Positions 52,016-63,721 of a stretch of 64,000 nt of DNA are shown piece by piece (the first letter of the stretch is position 1; each line of letters opens with the position of its first letter). The DNA lies in contig CM076154.1 in the NCBI GenBank assembly GCA_038025085.1, positions 19,974,501 to 20,038,500 on the forward strand, given 5' to 3'. A program made the translations under genes and the position numbers. The notes beneath the pieces were generated by a model, which was given only the letters and a program-made list of their open reading frames with translations, had not been told where the DNA came from and searched no databases. This DNA is from Tetragonia tetragonoides. Lineage: Eukaryota; Streptophyta; Magnoliopsida; Caryophyllales; Aizoaceae.

Positions 52016-53010
52016 ATGATATGATATGATGATATGATTGCTCAAATTAGGCTGGGATCAAAACAATTTCTACCACGGTGTGCACGTAGGGTCGGGATAC
52101 CACAATCCTCATTTCTTTTTTATTCTGTCAACCTTATACTCGCTGTCTGCTATGGCGAGTTCAACCCTTCAAACTCGTTGATTGCAGTAGCGGCTCTTGA
52201 AGAAAAATTAAAAAAAAGGGAAGAGAACAAATATCTCTGCCGCTTATCACTCATCCTTTTACTCATCTTCATCATCACCATAACACCATTTTTTTTTTAC
52301 TATCAAACCTTAAGCTCTCTCAGTTCACTCCAACCTATCTGTCAACCTCCTTTCTTCAATAAATTCCTCTCCTTCTATGCCCACCTTATTCTCTCTCCTC
52401 TCGCTTATTCTATCTCCTTCAATCTGCTTGTTTACATTTGGGACTTGAATCAATTGCTTGGGCTTTTAATTGAACTGTAAATAATTTTCGTCATTTGGGT
52501 TTGCAGGAGTGCATTGCATACTAATAATATCAATTGAAGCTATTAAATCCAAGATGCTGATTTGAAAATGGAGATTGTAAGTCCGTTTTAGGCTGTCGTT
52601 TACTTTTTCTTTTTTTTTCTTCAGCCCACGTAAGTCGCTGTTACAGACAACGCCTCTGCACAGAGTAACTCGCCTTGGCGATGGCGAGTTTGGGCTTATT
52701 TGCGAAAAATATTAAATTACAGTGGTCCGTCGTTCTCATTCGAACCCCCCCCCACCAAAAAAGAAAAAAGAATCCAAATCCATTCTATTAACAGGTAGCA
52801 TCCGTGCGCTCTTCCTGTCTTCCACGGTCCGTCCACTCTCCTGAAACCCACTTAACAGGATTGAAGAGAAATACAATCCAACCAAAAGTCTTCCTCTAAT
52901 TTTCCCAAGTCAAAACTTTTGTTCATACATATGACTTGAAGATTTGTCCGAATCAAAACTACAATAAGCCAGGGATCCAAAAACACAAACGTCTCAACAA
53001 GCCTTAACCC
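52016..53010. other. Spacer and presumed promoter of the UGGT gene
   Basis: The plus-strand open frame at 52034-52480 has no motif and is low-complexity in its C-terminal half. Short C-runs and A-runs occur near 52746-52770. No core promoter could be fixed. Confidence 0.4.
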
Positions 53011-54407
53011 ATGATGGGAGACAATGGGAGACAAAAACTGGTTTGGGTTCTGATGGTTTTTGCCTTCATTGGCGTTTCTGGGATTTTTGTTTCTGCTCAG
53101 ACCCATCGACCCAAAAATGTTCAGACTGCTCTTCGGGCAAAATGGCAATGCACTTCTTTACTTTTGGAAGGTGGGTAATTCTTTTGCTCTTTTAATTTCA
53201 TTGATTTTCAATTGCAAATCTCAAAAGTTTGCTCTTTTGTTATTGTATAGTGGTATTGTTTTGGTGGGTGTTGTTTAGTTAATTTAAAAGTTTGGTTCTT
53301 TGTGAATTGTGTTTGATGAAATTGTTGCGTTTTAGTATTGTTCATCAGTGCTCTACCTAGGGGCTGTCTTGGTTACAAGTGGGACATGTATATTCTGTTT
53401 GGAAATATGGTACTTGTGATTGTGTTCAGCTGTCAGACTTGGTGGGCTGCTTTGCAAATACTTGAAAGATTATTTCTTTGTTTTGGTTTGAAGTTACTTT
53501 TATCTTGTCATTTATATCAATAAGGTGACTTATGGCATTGATCAGTTTAAGAGTATAATGGACATTTGTTGGCATTGTTGAATTCTTAAGAATACTTCTG
53601 TTGTTCTTACTGAAATTTTACTATTGGCTCGTCATCTTTGGCAGAGAATTGTTGTCGAGAGAGTGGAAAGATGTTTACTGGGAGTTTGTGGACGGTTGGC
53701 TTCAACATCAGGATAATAATGTTGATTCAGATACAGCAAAAGGCTGCTTAGTAAAAATTGTTCAATTTGAGCGGTCTTTTCTAAGCGATGATCTGGCTCC
53801 AATGTTTGAATTTTCTCTAACGCTACGATCAACTTCACCTAGATTAGTCCTTTATCGGCAGTTAGCACAGGAATCTCTTTCTTCATTCCCTTTGACTAAC
53901 GAAGCTATTACAAATATTGCTGATGAACCACCTTCAGATTCAGAGAGTAAAATAGGAAACCAAAAACCTGATGCCCTTCTCGTAGGGATCAACCCAAAAA
54001 GTCCTGGAGGAAAATGTTGCTGGGTTGATACTGGTGGGTCATTACTTTTTGATGCTGCTGAATTGCTTGGGTGGCTCGAGAGCGTAAATCACATGTAAGT
54101 GTTGTCCCACAAAATGTCAAAAAAGAAAAATGAGGGGAAATCAGCATAGATTCTGGTTTTAGTTTAAATGATGTTTGCTTCTTGTGCTTCTGTAGTTCCC
54201 GTACCCTATGTTAGTGGTTTAACCCCTTGTGCTCTTATTGTGGTTGTTTCCGGTGCTGGGAATTCATTTCAGCAGCCAGAACTTTTTGAATTTGACCATG
54301 TGTATTTGGGTTCTAAATCTACGAGTCCCGTTGCAATTTTGTATGGAGCCCTTGGAACTGATTGCTTCAGGGAGTTCCATGGGAGCCTAGTTAAAGTAGC
54401 CAAAGAG
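53011..54407 (+). CDS. UDP-glucose:glycoprotein glucosyltransferase (UGGT/EBS1), first three exons
   Basis: UGGT re-glucosylates misfolded glycoproteins in the ER lumen so that calreticulin and calnexin retain them. Exon 1 (53011-53174) encodes a signal peptide ([19 protein letters not shown]) and the mature start [16 protein letters not shown]. Exon 2 (53645-54094) has [34 protein letters not shown] and [17 protein letters not shown]. Exon 3 (about 54215-54407, 5' edge uncertain) has [13 protein letters not shown] and [16 protein letters not shown]. Donors read GG^GTAATT, AT^GTAAGT and GAG^GTACTT. Phase is consistent with the exon 3 acceptor TTAG at 54214. About 270 of roughly 1,600 residues are here. 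The glycosyltransferase domain lies beyond the right edge or is lost. No stop or frameshift is seen in the exons. Confidence 0.88.
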
Positions 54408-55109
54408 GTACTTTTTGTGGTTTTTGAAATGGTTTCTTTCATTGTTTCAATTTTTGGTCCATGTCATATGAAAATTGCTATTTTAAACTATAAAAGCGAT
54501 ATGCCATGCATTTGTAAAAGAGGAAGCTCGTTTCATGCACATAAAAGGGATCTGCCATATGCTTGTGAGTTGTGATGGCTTATGTGTATGATCTGATTGG
54601 ACTTATTTCTGGATTTGAAGACGTCATTTTTGGATTTAGTAGTTGCCAAAGTTAGTAGTCGCCAGCACAACATTTTATGTCTCTTTGTTAATGTATTGAT
54701 TGTCTATCTACTAGTCATCGCTAGGTCGAATCACGCTTGTTGCCTGTTGGTGGTATTGTTTGTTGTAAATGTATTGATTAGAAAAATAGAAGGATGTAAC
54801 ACTTGAGATCTTGGTAACTGATATTTCCCATATAAAATGGCTGGCATGTGACTCTAGTAATTTCTTTTGATTCATTTCCCCCTTTCTCATAGGCCATTCA
54901 TTGACTTGACTTTAAAAGGTAAAAGTTAAAAGTGAAGGAAAGATCAAGCAATAGTTAGAAAGGTCACATGCTGGTCGTTCTGTGTGCCATTAGTTTGTGC
55001 TAGTTAATTAAGAAGACACATGATGTTGCAGGGGGTGCCTCGGTCGCCATTCACTTGCACCCTCTTTTAAAGAAGTAAGATGAGCAAAAAAAAAATTAAG
55101 CAGAAAAAG
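54408..55109 (+). other. Presumed start of UGGT intron 3
   Basis: Non-coding, T-rich DNA after the GTACTT donor. It leads straight into the LTR retrotransposon array, so the intron, if the gene is whole, is at least 9.6 kb. Confidence 0.5.
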
Positions 55110-55114
55110 TTATC

Positions 55115-55903
55115 TGATGCGGGAGCATGCAGCTCAAAACGAAGATACCATGGCCACTAGTCAACTTCTTGCTAGCATTGGTACCATTGGCTACATGGAT
55201 GCTCTTAAGGATAATCCTAATTGCTCTAAGGATTTTACCTTAATTACTTTGCTTAATTAGTCCTTAATTACGCTTGTAATAATGCTTAGGCGTAGCTCTA
55301 ATTTCTGCATTTTGTTTTGTTAAATATGCGTACTAATTAGGCCGTACAAAAGGAGTTTGTTCCTTGGCTTAGTAGTTGATAAAAATAGCTTGAAAATAGC
55401 ATAGAGTGGACAGTAAGGCAGCAGCAAATGAAGATAAAAGGTACAACAGCACCAACTAGTGGATACGTACAAGGAGGCGCTCCAAATTGTACTATCCGAG
55501 TACACTTCTGAGCTGGCGCCAGGACCACAAAAACGACTCCTTTGAGAGCCTTATCTCATTGTGCCACCTTAGATTATTTCTAGAATGATCCTCTAGGGTT
55601 TTCACCTTATAAATAGTATCCTTATCCTTGTAAGAAAGCAGATTTGATGAATGAAAACACAAGATAGAGCTCTGCCTCTGTTCACAAGCTATGCTTGGGT
55701 ATTTACGCTTCTACTAATTCTTTCTTAGTGCTTAATTGCTTGGGAGAGATTAGCAAGGGTGGGGATCCTCTTAGGCGACTAAACTTGTGCTTAATTGCTG
55801 AGTTTTGGAATTAAGAGTTAATTGCTTTCTTTATCTAAACACAAAAACACAAAAAGAAGTCACTCTGTTTCATTCCAACGAGCTTGCTGTTTGTTTCATA
55901 TCA
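55115..55903 (+). repeat. LTR1 (original 5' LTR)
   Basis: 789 bp, TGATGCGGG to ATATCA, with a TATAAATA box at 55608-55615. It differs from LTR2 and LTR3 at many single positions. Confidence 0.9.
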
Positions 55904-55906
55904 ATT

Positions 55907-55918
55907 TGGTATCAGAGC
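55907..55918 (+). promoter_or_regulatory. Primer binding site, initiator-Met tRNA type
   Basis: TGGTATCAGAGC three bases after LTR1. Only one copy exists in the array; the second gag unit lacks it because the duplication began downstream. Confidence 0.9.
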
Positions 55919-56836
55919 TTTGGCTATTAAGCTCGTTTCTTCTGGGATTCTTGTTATTTGTTCTGTTATCTTTCTTCTCGTGGTGGTTTCAAGTGAAAAG
56001 GAGGAGTTTTGGACCTTCAAACAGCTCCTTCTATTTCATCGCTATCGCTGTACGAGCGACAGGAGCAGTCTTGGGATTTCTCTTATATCTGAAGTTCTAG
56101 AGGTAAAGTTTGTGACTTTCTTAGTTATTTGGATTCCTATGACATAGATATACAAAACTCTCTTGGTAGAATGATTTTGTCTTAGAAAGTCGTGAGATAA
56201 TTCATGTTACTTGGCTCTGTTTTATGTGCGTTTGAGCTGGGCGATAGTGTTGTTGTTGGTATGATTCTGGTTGATTTGGTATGATTTTTGTGGTGAATAT
56301 TATTGGACTTTTGATTGTTATATTATTTGGGGTTGTATATTTGTTCTCCAAGTGGTTTAAAGTCTAAAGGTTGAGTCTTTGGCCTTCTTTAATGCTCAAA
56401 CATTTTGTTGGTTCTGCTGGATTGCGACCAGGAGTCATGGTGGCATTTTGCTTATATCTCACGATTTAGAGATCTAGTTTATGTCTTTCTTGCTTCTATG
56501 AATTCCCAAAACACTATACTACAAAATATCTTGGCGGATTTCAGATTTAATCGATCATTTGTGTGAGAAATATTGAGATTTGTTGGGCTATTTGTGTACG
56601 AATAAAAACTGAAAGTGTTGTGTTTGAAGTTAGCTGTCGTGAGTGGTTTGCGTTGTTCTCCTATGGATCTTTGTTGAACCTGCAATTTGTTGTTGGACTA
56701 TTGGATAGTTTTGTTTGGAAATCATTTGAGTATTCATTTGGCTTTTATTTCCCATATCTCCACAAACAAAGTCCACAAAAGAACATTTTTTGCATGAACC
56801 AATTTCCTAGCTACAAAGTAAACCAAGCACCACAAA

Positions 56837-58313
56837 ATGAGATCCTATTTATATAAGCCTGATCTTATCCCAAAGTTTGATGGATTACTCACATCCATAA
56901 AAGTTGATTGAGTGGTTTGAGACCATAGAGCAACGGTTTGATCACTTTGACTATTCGGACCGTGAAAAGATCACGCTGGTGGCCTCTATCTTTTGAGGTT
57001 ATGCTTTAGATTGGTGGGAGAAGTTGAAGGCTCAAAGAAAACGGATGAGGACAGACAAAATCAGAAGTTGGAGTAAGTTGCGGAGAGAGCTCAAAAGGGA
57101 ATTCTTACTCGATTTTACTTCACATATGCCTTTCTCTCCATTTAGTATTGAGCAAAAATCCGCTGAAACTAAAACCATTGAAAGTGCCTTTAGCGATCTT
57201 TATTTAAGTCCTTTCCATGGAGACGGGATTCCAGTAAAGAGGTCGTTGAATAGATGTTTGAAATGTTGCGGTTGGGGACATGTGTATATGGAATGTTCTA
57301 ACAAGAGGACAGTGAGTTTTCAAGAATGGCAAGAGGTTACCGAGATAGAATCTGCTGTGCCTCAAGATGACCGTGCAAGTTCAAAAACGAGAAAGCAAAG
57401 ATGTTTCCATTGTCGTGATCTTGGTCACTTTCATGCCGCTTGTCCTAACAAGAATGCTATGCAATCTGAATTTTCAGAACATGAACTCGAGTCCCGTGAC
57501 AGCTCCATTGCAAATGAAGACGGTAAAGTTGCAGGCCCCATTGCCGAACGAGAAGCAATTGAGTGTAGCCTTTTAAAGGATAAATGTGTTGTGCTGCTGC
57601 CTATTGAATCTCTAGCAGCTCCCCTAGCTGTTACAAGATCTTTTTCTACTGCTGAAACGGAAGACGAGAAGCCCCCAACATTTTGTTCAAAAAGAAGCTT
57701 TTGTTCTCCTATAAATAACAACTATTCTGCAGTAAACAACAAATTTTCTGCTGTAAACAGCTTATGTTCTACTGTAAACAGCAACTTTTCTGCTGTAAAC
57801 AGCTTATGTTCTGCTGTAAACAGCAACTTCTCAGCTGTAAATAACTTGTGTTTTGCTGTAAACAGCAACTTGCAGCGCAGTTACAAACAAGGAGAAGAGA
57901 GCATCATGTATGTTCTAAAAGAGACATTCCACGACCCCATGCTTGAGAGCGTTTTGCGGCGGCTATCTTTTACCCATTCCGAAACTATCAAAGTGTTGAA
58001 TCTATATTTGTTTGAGGGTGTAACTCAAGGGCACAAATCTAAATGGAAAGAGTTCACGCACTTTGCTAAGGTGGGAATTGGCTCAAACCCATCTTTGATC
58101 TTTGAAGCAAAAATTCAGCAAGCTTTAAGTGATGTCACGAAATCTATCGGGGTATGGATCCGAGGTAGTGTTCGGGGTGGTAAATTCAACAACTACTTCT
58201 TTGAGCTACAATGGAAGTTTTTCTACTTCGAGAACTTGAGGGCAAGTCCTAAACAACCCCGGGTGTTTGATGCGGGAGCATGCAACTCAAAACGAAGATA
58301 CCATGGCCACTAG
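56837..58313 (+). pseudogene. Gag of the TR-GAG element, copy 1
   Basis: From the ATG at 56837 (MRSYLYKPDLIPKFDG) a frameshift near 56906 leads into the Ty3-type gag domain (EWFETIEQRFDHF, WWEKLKAQRKR in copy 2). A TGA at 56994-56996 interrupts it where copy 2 has Arg. From 57024 it is open: two CCHC knuckles (CLKCCGWGHVYMEC and CFHCRDLGHFHAAC), a 9-residue repeat tract (57712-57875) and a C-terminal region of unknown role. The stop lies 46 nt inside LTR2. Gag packages element RNA; this copy is broken at its front. Confidence 0.85.
57712..57875 (+). repeat. In-frame 27-bp repeat tract in gag1
   Basis: About six units coding for variants of FSAVNSLCS and CSAVNSNFS. An almost identical tract lies at 61063-61222 in gag2. 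Confidence 0.85.
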
Positions 58314-59048
58314 TCAACTTCTTGCTAGCATTGGTACCATTGGCTACATGGACGCTCTTAAGGATAATCCTAGTTGCTCTAAGGGTTATACCTTAACTAC
58401 TTTGCTTAATTGGTCCTTAATTACGCTTGTTATAATGCTTAGGCGTAGCTCTAATTTCTGCATTTTTTTTTGTTAAATATGCGTACTAATTAGGCCGTAC
58501 AAAAGGAGTTTGTTCCTTGGCTTAGTAGTTCATAAAAATAGCTTGAAAATAGCATAGAGTGGACAGCAAGGCAGCAGCAAATGAAGATAAAAGGTACAAC
58601 AGCACCAACTAGTGGATTCGTACAAGGAGGCGCTCCAAATTGTACTATCCGAGTACACTTGTGAGCTAGCGCCAGGACCACAAAAACGACTCCTTTGAGA
58701 GCCTTATCTCATTGTGCCACCTTAGCTTGTTTCTAGAATGATCCTTTAGGGTTTTCACCTTATAAATAGTATCCTTATCCTTGTAAGAAAGCAGATTTGA
58801 TGAATGAAAACACAAGATAGAGCTCTGCCTCTGTTCACAAGCTATGCTTGGGTATTTACGCTTCTACTAATTCGTTCTTAGTGCTTAATTGCTTGGGAGA
58901 GATTAGCAAGGGTGGGGATCCTTTTAGGCGACTAAACTTGTGCTTAATTGCTGAGTTTTGGAGTTAAGAGTTAATTGCTTTCTTTATCTAAACACAAAAA
59001 GAAGTCACTCTGTTTCATTCCAACGAGCTTGCTGTTTGTTTCGTATCA
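58268..59048 (+). repeat. LTR2 (copy of the original 3' LTR)
   Basis: 781 bp, TGATGCGGG to GTATCA, followed by TTATC. Nearly identical to LTR3; differs from LTR1. TATAAATA at 58761-58768. Confidence 0.9.
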
Positions 59049-59053
59049 TTATC

Positions 59054-59408
59054 GGAATACATGTGTGTGATATCATATAGTTTGTGAAATGACTTCATAG
59101 TATCACATTGTCTTTTTTAGAATGTAGAATTTAATAGGTGTTTGGTTCATCTAGGAAAAGATTTATGTAATTAAGTTAAGACACTTGTGTTGTGGCTATG
59201 GGATAGGATTTTCACTCTCATCAATGACATATAGAAGTAGGTTGACAAACCTCGTTGTGTATAGATGCAATTCTTGTGCTTGCACCCTTTTTATCTATCA
59301 TGGTCTGTCATACGGTTACACCAATATTTTCTATCGGGCAAAATTTTGGTCATCGGGTAGATAGTAGAAGAGTATATATCATCGACATGCAACAATTGAA
59401 GGAGTCGT
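59054..59408. repeat. Duplicated host flank, internal copy
   Basis: About 355 bp (GGAATACATGTG to GGAGTCGT) identical or nearly so to 62412-62766. It is host DNA originally right of the element, now trapped between LTR2 and gag2. Confidence 0.88.
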
Positions 59409-60187
59409 TGGAGCAGTCTTGGGATTTCTCTTATATCTGAAGTTCTAGAGGTAAAGTTTGTGACTTTCTTAGTTATTTGGATTCCTATGACATAGATATA
59501 CAAAACTCTCTTGGTAGAATTTTGATTTTGTCTTAGAAAGTCGTGAGATAATTCATGTTACTTGGCTCTGTTTTATGTGCGTTTGAGCTGGGCGATAGTG
59601 TTGTTGTTGGTATGATTCTGGTTGATTTGGTATGATTTTTGTGGTGAATATTATTGGACTTTTGATTGGTATAGTATTTGGGGTTGTATATTTGTTCTCC
59701 AAGTGGTTTAAAGTCTAAAGGTTGAGTCTTTGGCCTTCTTTAATGCTCAAACATTTTGTTGGTTCTGCTGGATTGCGACCAGGAGTCATGGTGGCATTTT
59801 GCTTATATCTCACGATTTAGAGATCTAGTTTATGTCTTTCTTGCTTCTATGTATTCCCAAAACACTATACTACAAAATATCTTAGCGGATTTCTGATTTA
59901 ATCGATCATTTGTGTGAGAAATATTGAGATTTGTTGGGCTATTTGTGTACGAATAAAAACTGAAAGTGTTGTGTTTGAAGTTAGCTGTCGTGAGTGGTTT
60001 GCGTTGTTCTCCTATGGATCTTTGTTGAACCTGCAATTTGTTGTTGGACTATTGGATAGTTTTGTTTGGAAATCATTTGAGTATTCATTTGGCTTTTATT
60101 TCCCATATCTCCACAAACAAAGTCCACAAAAGAACATTTTTTGCATGAACCAATTTCCTAGCTACAAAGTAAACCAAGCACCACAAA

Positions 60188-61664
60188 ATGAGATCCAATT
60201 TATACAAGCCTGATCTTATCCGAAAGTTTGATGGATTACTCACATCCATAAAAGTTGATTGAGTGGTTTGAGACCATAGAGCAACGGTTTGATCACTTTG
60301 ACTATTCGGACCGTGAAAAGATCACGCTGGTGGCCTCTATCTTTAGAGGTTATGCTTTACATTGGTGGGAGAAGTTGAAGGCTCAAAGAAAACGGATGAG
60401 GACAGACAAAATCAGAAGTTGGAGTAAGTTACGGAGAGAGCTCAAAAGGGAATTCTTACTCGATTTTACTTCACATATGCCTTTCTCTCCATTTAGTATT
60501 GAGCAAAAATCCGCTGAAACTAAAACCATTGAAAGTGCCTTTAGCGATCTTTATTTAAGTCCTTTCCATGGAGACGGGATTCCAGTAAAGAGGTCGTTGA
60601 ATAGATGTTTGAAATATTGCGGTTGGGGACATGTGTATATGGAATGTTCTAACAAGAGGACAGTGAGTTTTCAAGAATGGCAAGAGGTTACCGAGATAGA
60701 ATCTGCTGTGCCTCAAGATGACCGTGCAAGTTCAAAAACGAGAAAGCAAAGATGTTTCCATTGTCGTGATCTTGGTCACTTTTATGCCACTTGTCCTAAC
60801 AAGAATGCTATGCAATCTGAATTTTCAGAACATGAACTCGAGTCCCGTGACAGCTCCATTGCAAATGAAGACGGTAAAGTTGCAGGCCCCATTGCCGAAC
60901 GAGAAGCAATTGAGTGTAGCCTTTTAAAGGATAAATGTGTTGTGCTGCTGCCTATTGAATCTCCAGCAGCTCCCCTAGCTGTTACAAGATCTTTTTCTAC
61001 TGCTGAAACGGAAGACGAGAAGCCCCCAACATTTTGTTCAAAAAGAAGCTTTTGTTCTCCTATAAATAACAACTTTTCTGCAGTAAACAACAAATTTTCT
61101 GCTGTAAACAGCTTATGTTCTACTGTAAACAACAACTTTTCTGCTGTAAACAGCTTATGTTCTGCTGTAAACAGCAACTTCTCAGCTGTAAATAACTTGT
61201 GTTTTGCTGTAAACAGCAACTTGCAGCGCAGTTACAAACAAGGAGAAGAGAGCATCATGTATGTTCTAAAAGAGATATTCCACGACCCCATGCTTGAGAG
61301 CGTTTTGCGGCGGCTATCTTTTACCCATTCCGAAACTATCAAAGTGTTGAATCTATATTTGTTTGAGGGTGTAACTCAAGGGCACAAATCTAAATGGAAA
61401 GAGTTCACGCACTTTGCTAAGGTGGGAATTGGCTCAAACCCATCTTTGATCTTTGAAGCAAAAATTCAGCAAGCTTTAAGTGATGTCACGAAATCTATCG
61501 GGGTATGGATCCGAGGTAGTGTTCGGGGTGGTAAATTCAACAACTACTTCTTTGAGCTACAATGGAAGTTTTTCTACTTCGAGAACTTGAGGGCAAGTCC
61601 TAAACAACCCCGGGTGTTTGATGCGGGAGCATGCAACTCAAAACGAAGATACCATGGCCACTAG
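60188..61664 (+). pseudogene. Gag of the TR-GAG element, copy 2 (better preserved)
   Basis: It starts at the ATG at 60188 (MRSNLYKPDLIRKFDG). It shares with copy 1 the frameshift near 60257, then is open without a stop to 61664 (about 470 codons). Ty3-type gag domain: EWFETIEQRFDHF, VASIFRGYALHWWEKL. First knuckle reads CLKYCGWGHVYMEC with the second Cys changed to Tyr; the second knuckle CFHCRDLGHFYATC is whole. The repeat tract lies at 61063-61222. The last 15 codons are encoded by LTR3. It has no LTR or primer site of its own upstream, so it could be expressed only from LTR2 read-through. Confidence 0.82.
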
Positions 61665-62406
61665 TCAACTTCTTGCTAGCATTGGTACCATTGGCTACAT
61701 GGACGCTCTTAAGGATAATCCTAGTTGCTCTAAGGGTTATACCTTAACTACTTTGCTTAATTAGTCCTTAATTACGCTTGTTATAATGCTTAGGCGTAGC
61801 TCTAATTTCTGCATTTTTTTTGTTAAATATGCGTACTAATTAGGCCGTACAAAAGGAGTTTGTTCCTTGGCTTAGTAGTTCATAAAAATAGCTTGAAAAT
61901 AGCATAGAGTGGACAGCAAGGCAGCAGCAAATGAAGATAAAAGGTACAACAGCACCAACTAGTGGATTCGTACAAGGAGGCGCTCCAAATTGTACTATCC
62001 GAGTACACTTGTGAGCTAGCGCCAGGACCACAAAAACGACTCCTTTGAGAGCCTTATCTCATTGTGCCACCTTAGCTTGTTTCTAGAATGATCCTTTAGG
62101 GTTTTCACCTTATAAATAGTATCCTTATCCTTGTAAGAAAGCAGATTTGATGAATGAAAACACAAGATAGAGCTCTGCCTCTGTTCACAAGCTATGCTTG
62201 GGTATTTACGCTTCTACTAATTCGTTCTTAGTGCTTAATTGCTTGGGAGAGATTAGCAAGGGTGGGGATCCTTTTAGGCGACTAAACTTGTGCTTAATTG
62301 CTGAGTTTTGGAGTTAAGAGTTAATTGCTTTCTTTATCTAAATACAAAAACACAAAAAGAAGTCACTCTGTTTTATTCCAACGAGCTTGCTGTTTGTTTC
62401 GTATCA
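61619..62406 (+). repeat. LTR3
   Basis: 788 bp, same ends as LTR2, followed by TTATC (62407-62411). TATAAATA at 62111-62118. Confidence 0.9.
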
Positions 62407-62411
62407 TTATC

Positions 62412-62766
62412 GGAATACATGTGTGTGATATCATATAGTTTGTGAAATGACTTCATAGTATCACATTGTCTTTTTTAGAATGTAGAATTTAATAGGTGTT
62501 TGGTTCATCTAGGAAAAGATTTATGTAATTAAGTTAAGACACTTGTGTTGTGGCTATGGGATAGGATTTTCACTCTCATCAATGACATATAGAAGTAGGT
62601 TGACAAACCTCGTTGTGTATAGATGCAATTCTTGTGCTTGCACCCTTTTTATCTATCATGGTCTGTCATACGGTTACACCAATATTTTCTATCGGGCAAA
62701 ATTTTGGTCATCGGGTAGATAGTAGAAGAGTATATATCATCGACATGCAACAATTGAAGGAGTCGT
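62412..62766. repeat. Host flank, original copy
   Basis: Same sequence as 59054-59408. Here it continues into unique DNA (GTGGCTAGCAAG), which identifies it as the original context. Confidence 0.85.
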
Positions 62767-63411
62767 GGCTAGCAAGTGCCATTGCAGCGTGTAACCCCCT
62801 AGTCCCCAAGTGCCATTGCTACATATGCTGCCATCCATCAACCACTGCCACTGCTTGGCCACTTCCATTGCTGCTGCTCTACACGCGTCACTTCACCATT
62901 CCCCCCGTCCAGGGCTCTCCCCAACCCCTTTCTCTTTCTCTCTCGTCAATTTTCTCCTCCTCCCTCAATGCCACTCACAAGCACCTTCTCTCCTGCAACC
63001 CCTAGTTAGCACCTTCAGGAGCAAATCGTTGTGTTTCCGACAACAACCACCCCTCCCTCTCTCTTTCACATACACGCGCACGCACACACACACACTCATG
63101 CACAAACACACATTGGGCCAAAAAAAATAGACATTGTGTTCGAACTCGATCATTGTTCAAACTCATAGTAAGAAATCCCCTAACTTTGTACAACTAACCT
63201 TTTCTAGTAAAGCGCTACCGTTATCTAGCAAGTAATCAAATACTCCACTTTTTCAAGCAAAAGGCGAGGGTCTCGTACTTGTACATAGTAAAAATCACCT
63301 TCACTATATAAACGTTACCCTTTCTTCTTGAAAATCATGATTTTCAAGTAGATAATCCACTCTTTTTTGAAGCAAAAAGTGAAAGTGTTTTCCTAGAAAA
63401 AAACCACCTTA
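62767..63411. other. No gene recognised; short CA-rich run
   Basis: C/T-rich DNA (62800-63060) with an imperfect CA run at about 63071-63112. Open frames here are low-complexity and shared between strands. Confidence 0.45.
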
Positions 63412-63678
63412 GCGGTCGTTTGGTTGCCATCCAAAAGCATAGGAATTGCACCTTCGTGGGAAGTAGAAAATGTTGAGTTGTTTGGTACTTCCTATAAAAT
63501 GGGAGAAATGGCTTACGTCGGTACCCCTAACCCTTAGGTAAGTGGATCTTCCTGCCGGAAGCTATTCTTGTTTTCAACCAATTAACATTTGACACTTCAC
63601 AGGAAATTTTGAATCCAAAGAATTACAGGTTTCTGGGAAGCGCTACTTCCCATATTGAACCAAAGTACAAACAACCAC
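63412..63678. mobile_element. Tourist-like MITE
   Basis: 267 bp flanked by TTA (63409-63411 and 63679-63681). The ends are GCGGTCGTTTGGTT and, in reverse complement, GTGGTTGTTTGTAC. Similar style to the elements at 33318 and 42943. Confidence 0.65.
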
Positions 63679-63721
63679 TTAGTGTGTCCCAACTCACCAA
63701 ATTCTAGTAAAGAGAATTTAT

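Larger units (their letters stand above)
55115..62406 (+). mobile_element. Gag-only LTR retrotransposon (TR-GAG type) with partial tandem duplication
   Basis: The order is LTR1, primer site, gag1, LTR2, flank, gag2, LTR3, flank. The 5-bp duplication TTATC stands before LTR1 (55110-55114) and after LTR2 (59049-59053) and LTR3 (62407-62411). This shows one original insertion followed by duplication of about 3.35 kb (from 56063 to 59410) that included 3' host flank. There is no protease, reverse transcriptase or integrase anywhere, so the element depended on a relative. Confidence 0.88.

Noticed and set aside
52034..52480. 148-residue plus-strand frame upstream of UGGT
   Set aside because: No domain, T-rich composition, and not joined in phase to UGGT exon 1, which has its own signal peptide.
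55822..56147. Leader-region open frames between the primer site and gag
   Set aside because: They start inside the LTR, have no retroviral-type domain and are not conserved in frame in the second copy, where host flank replaces the first part.
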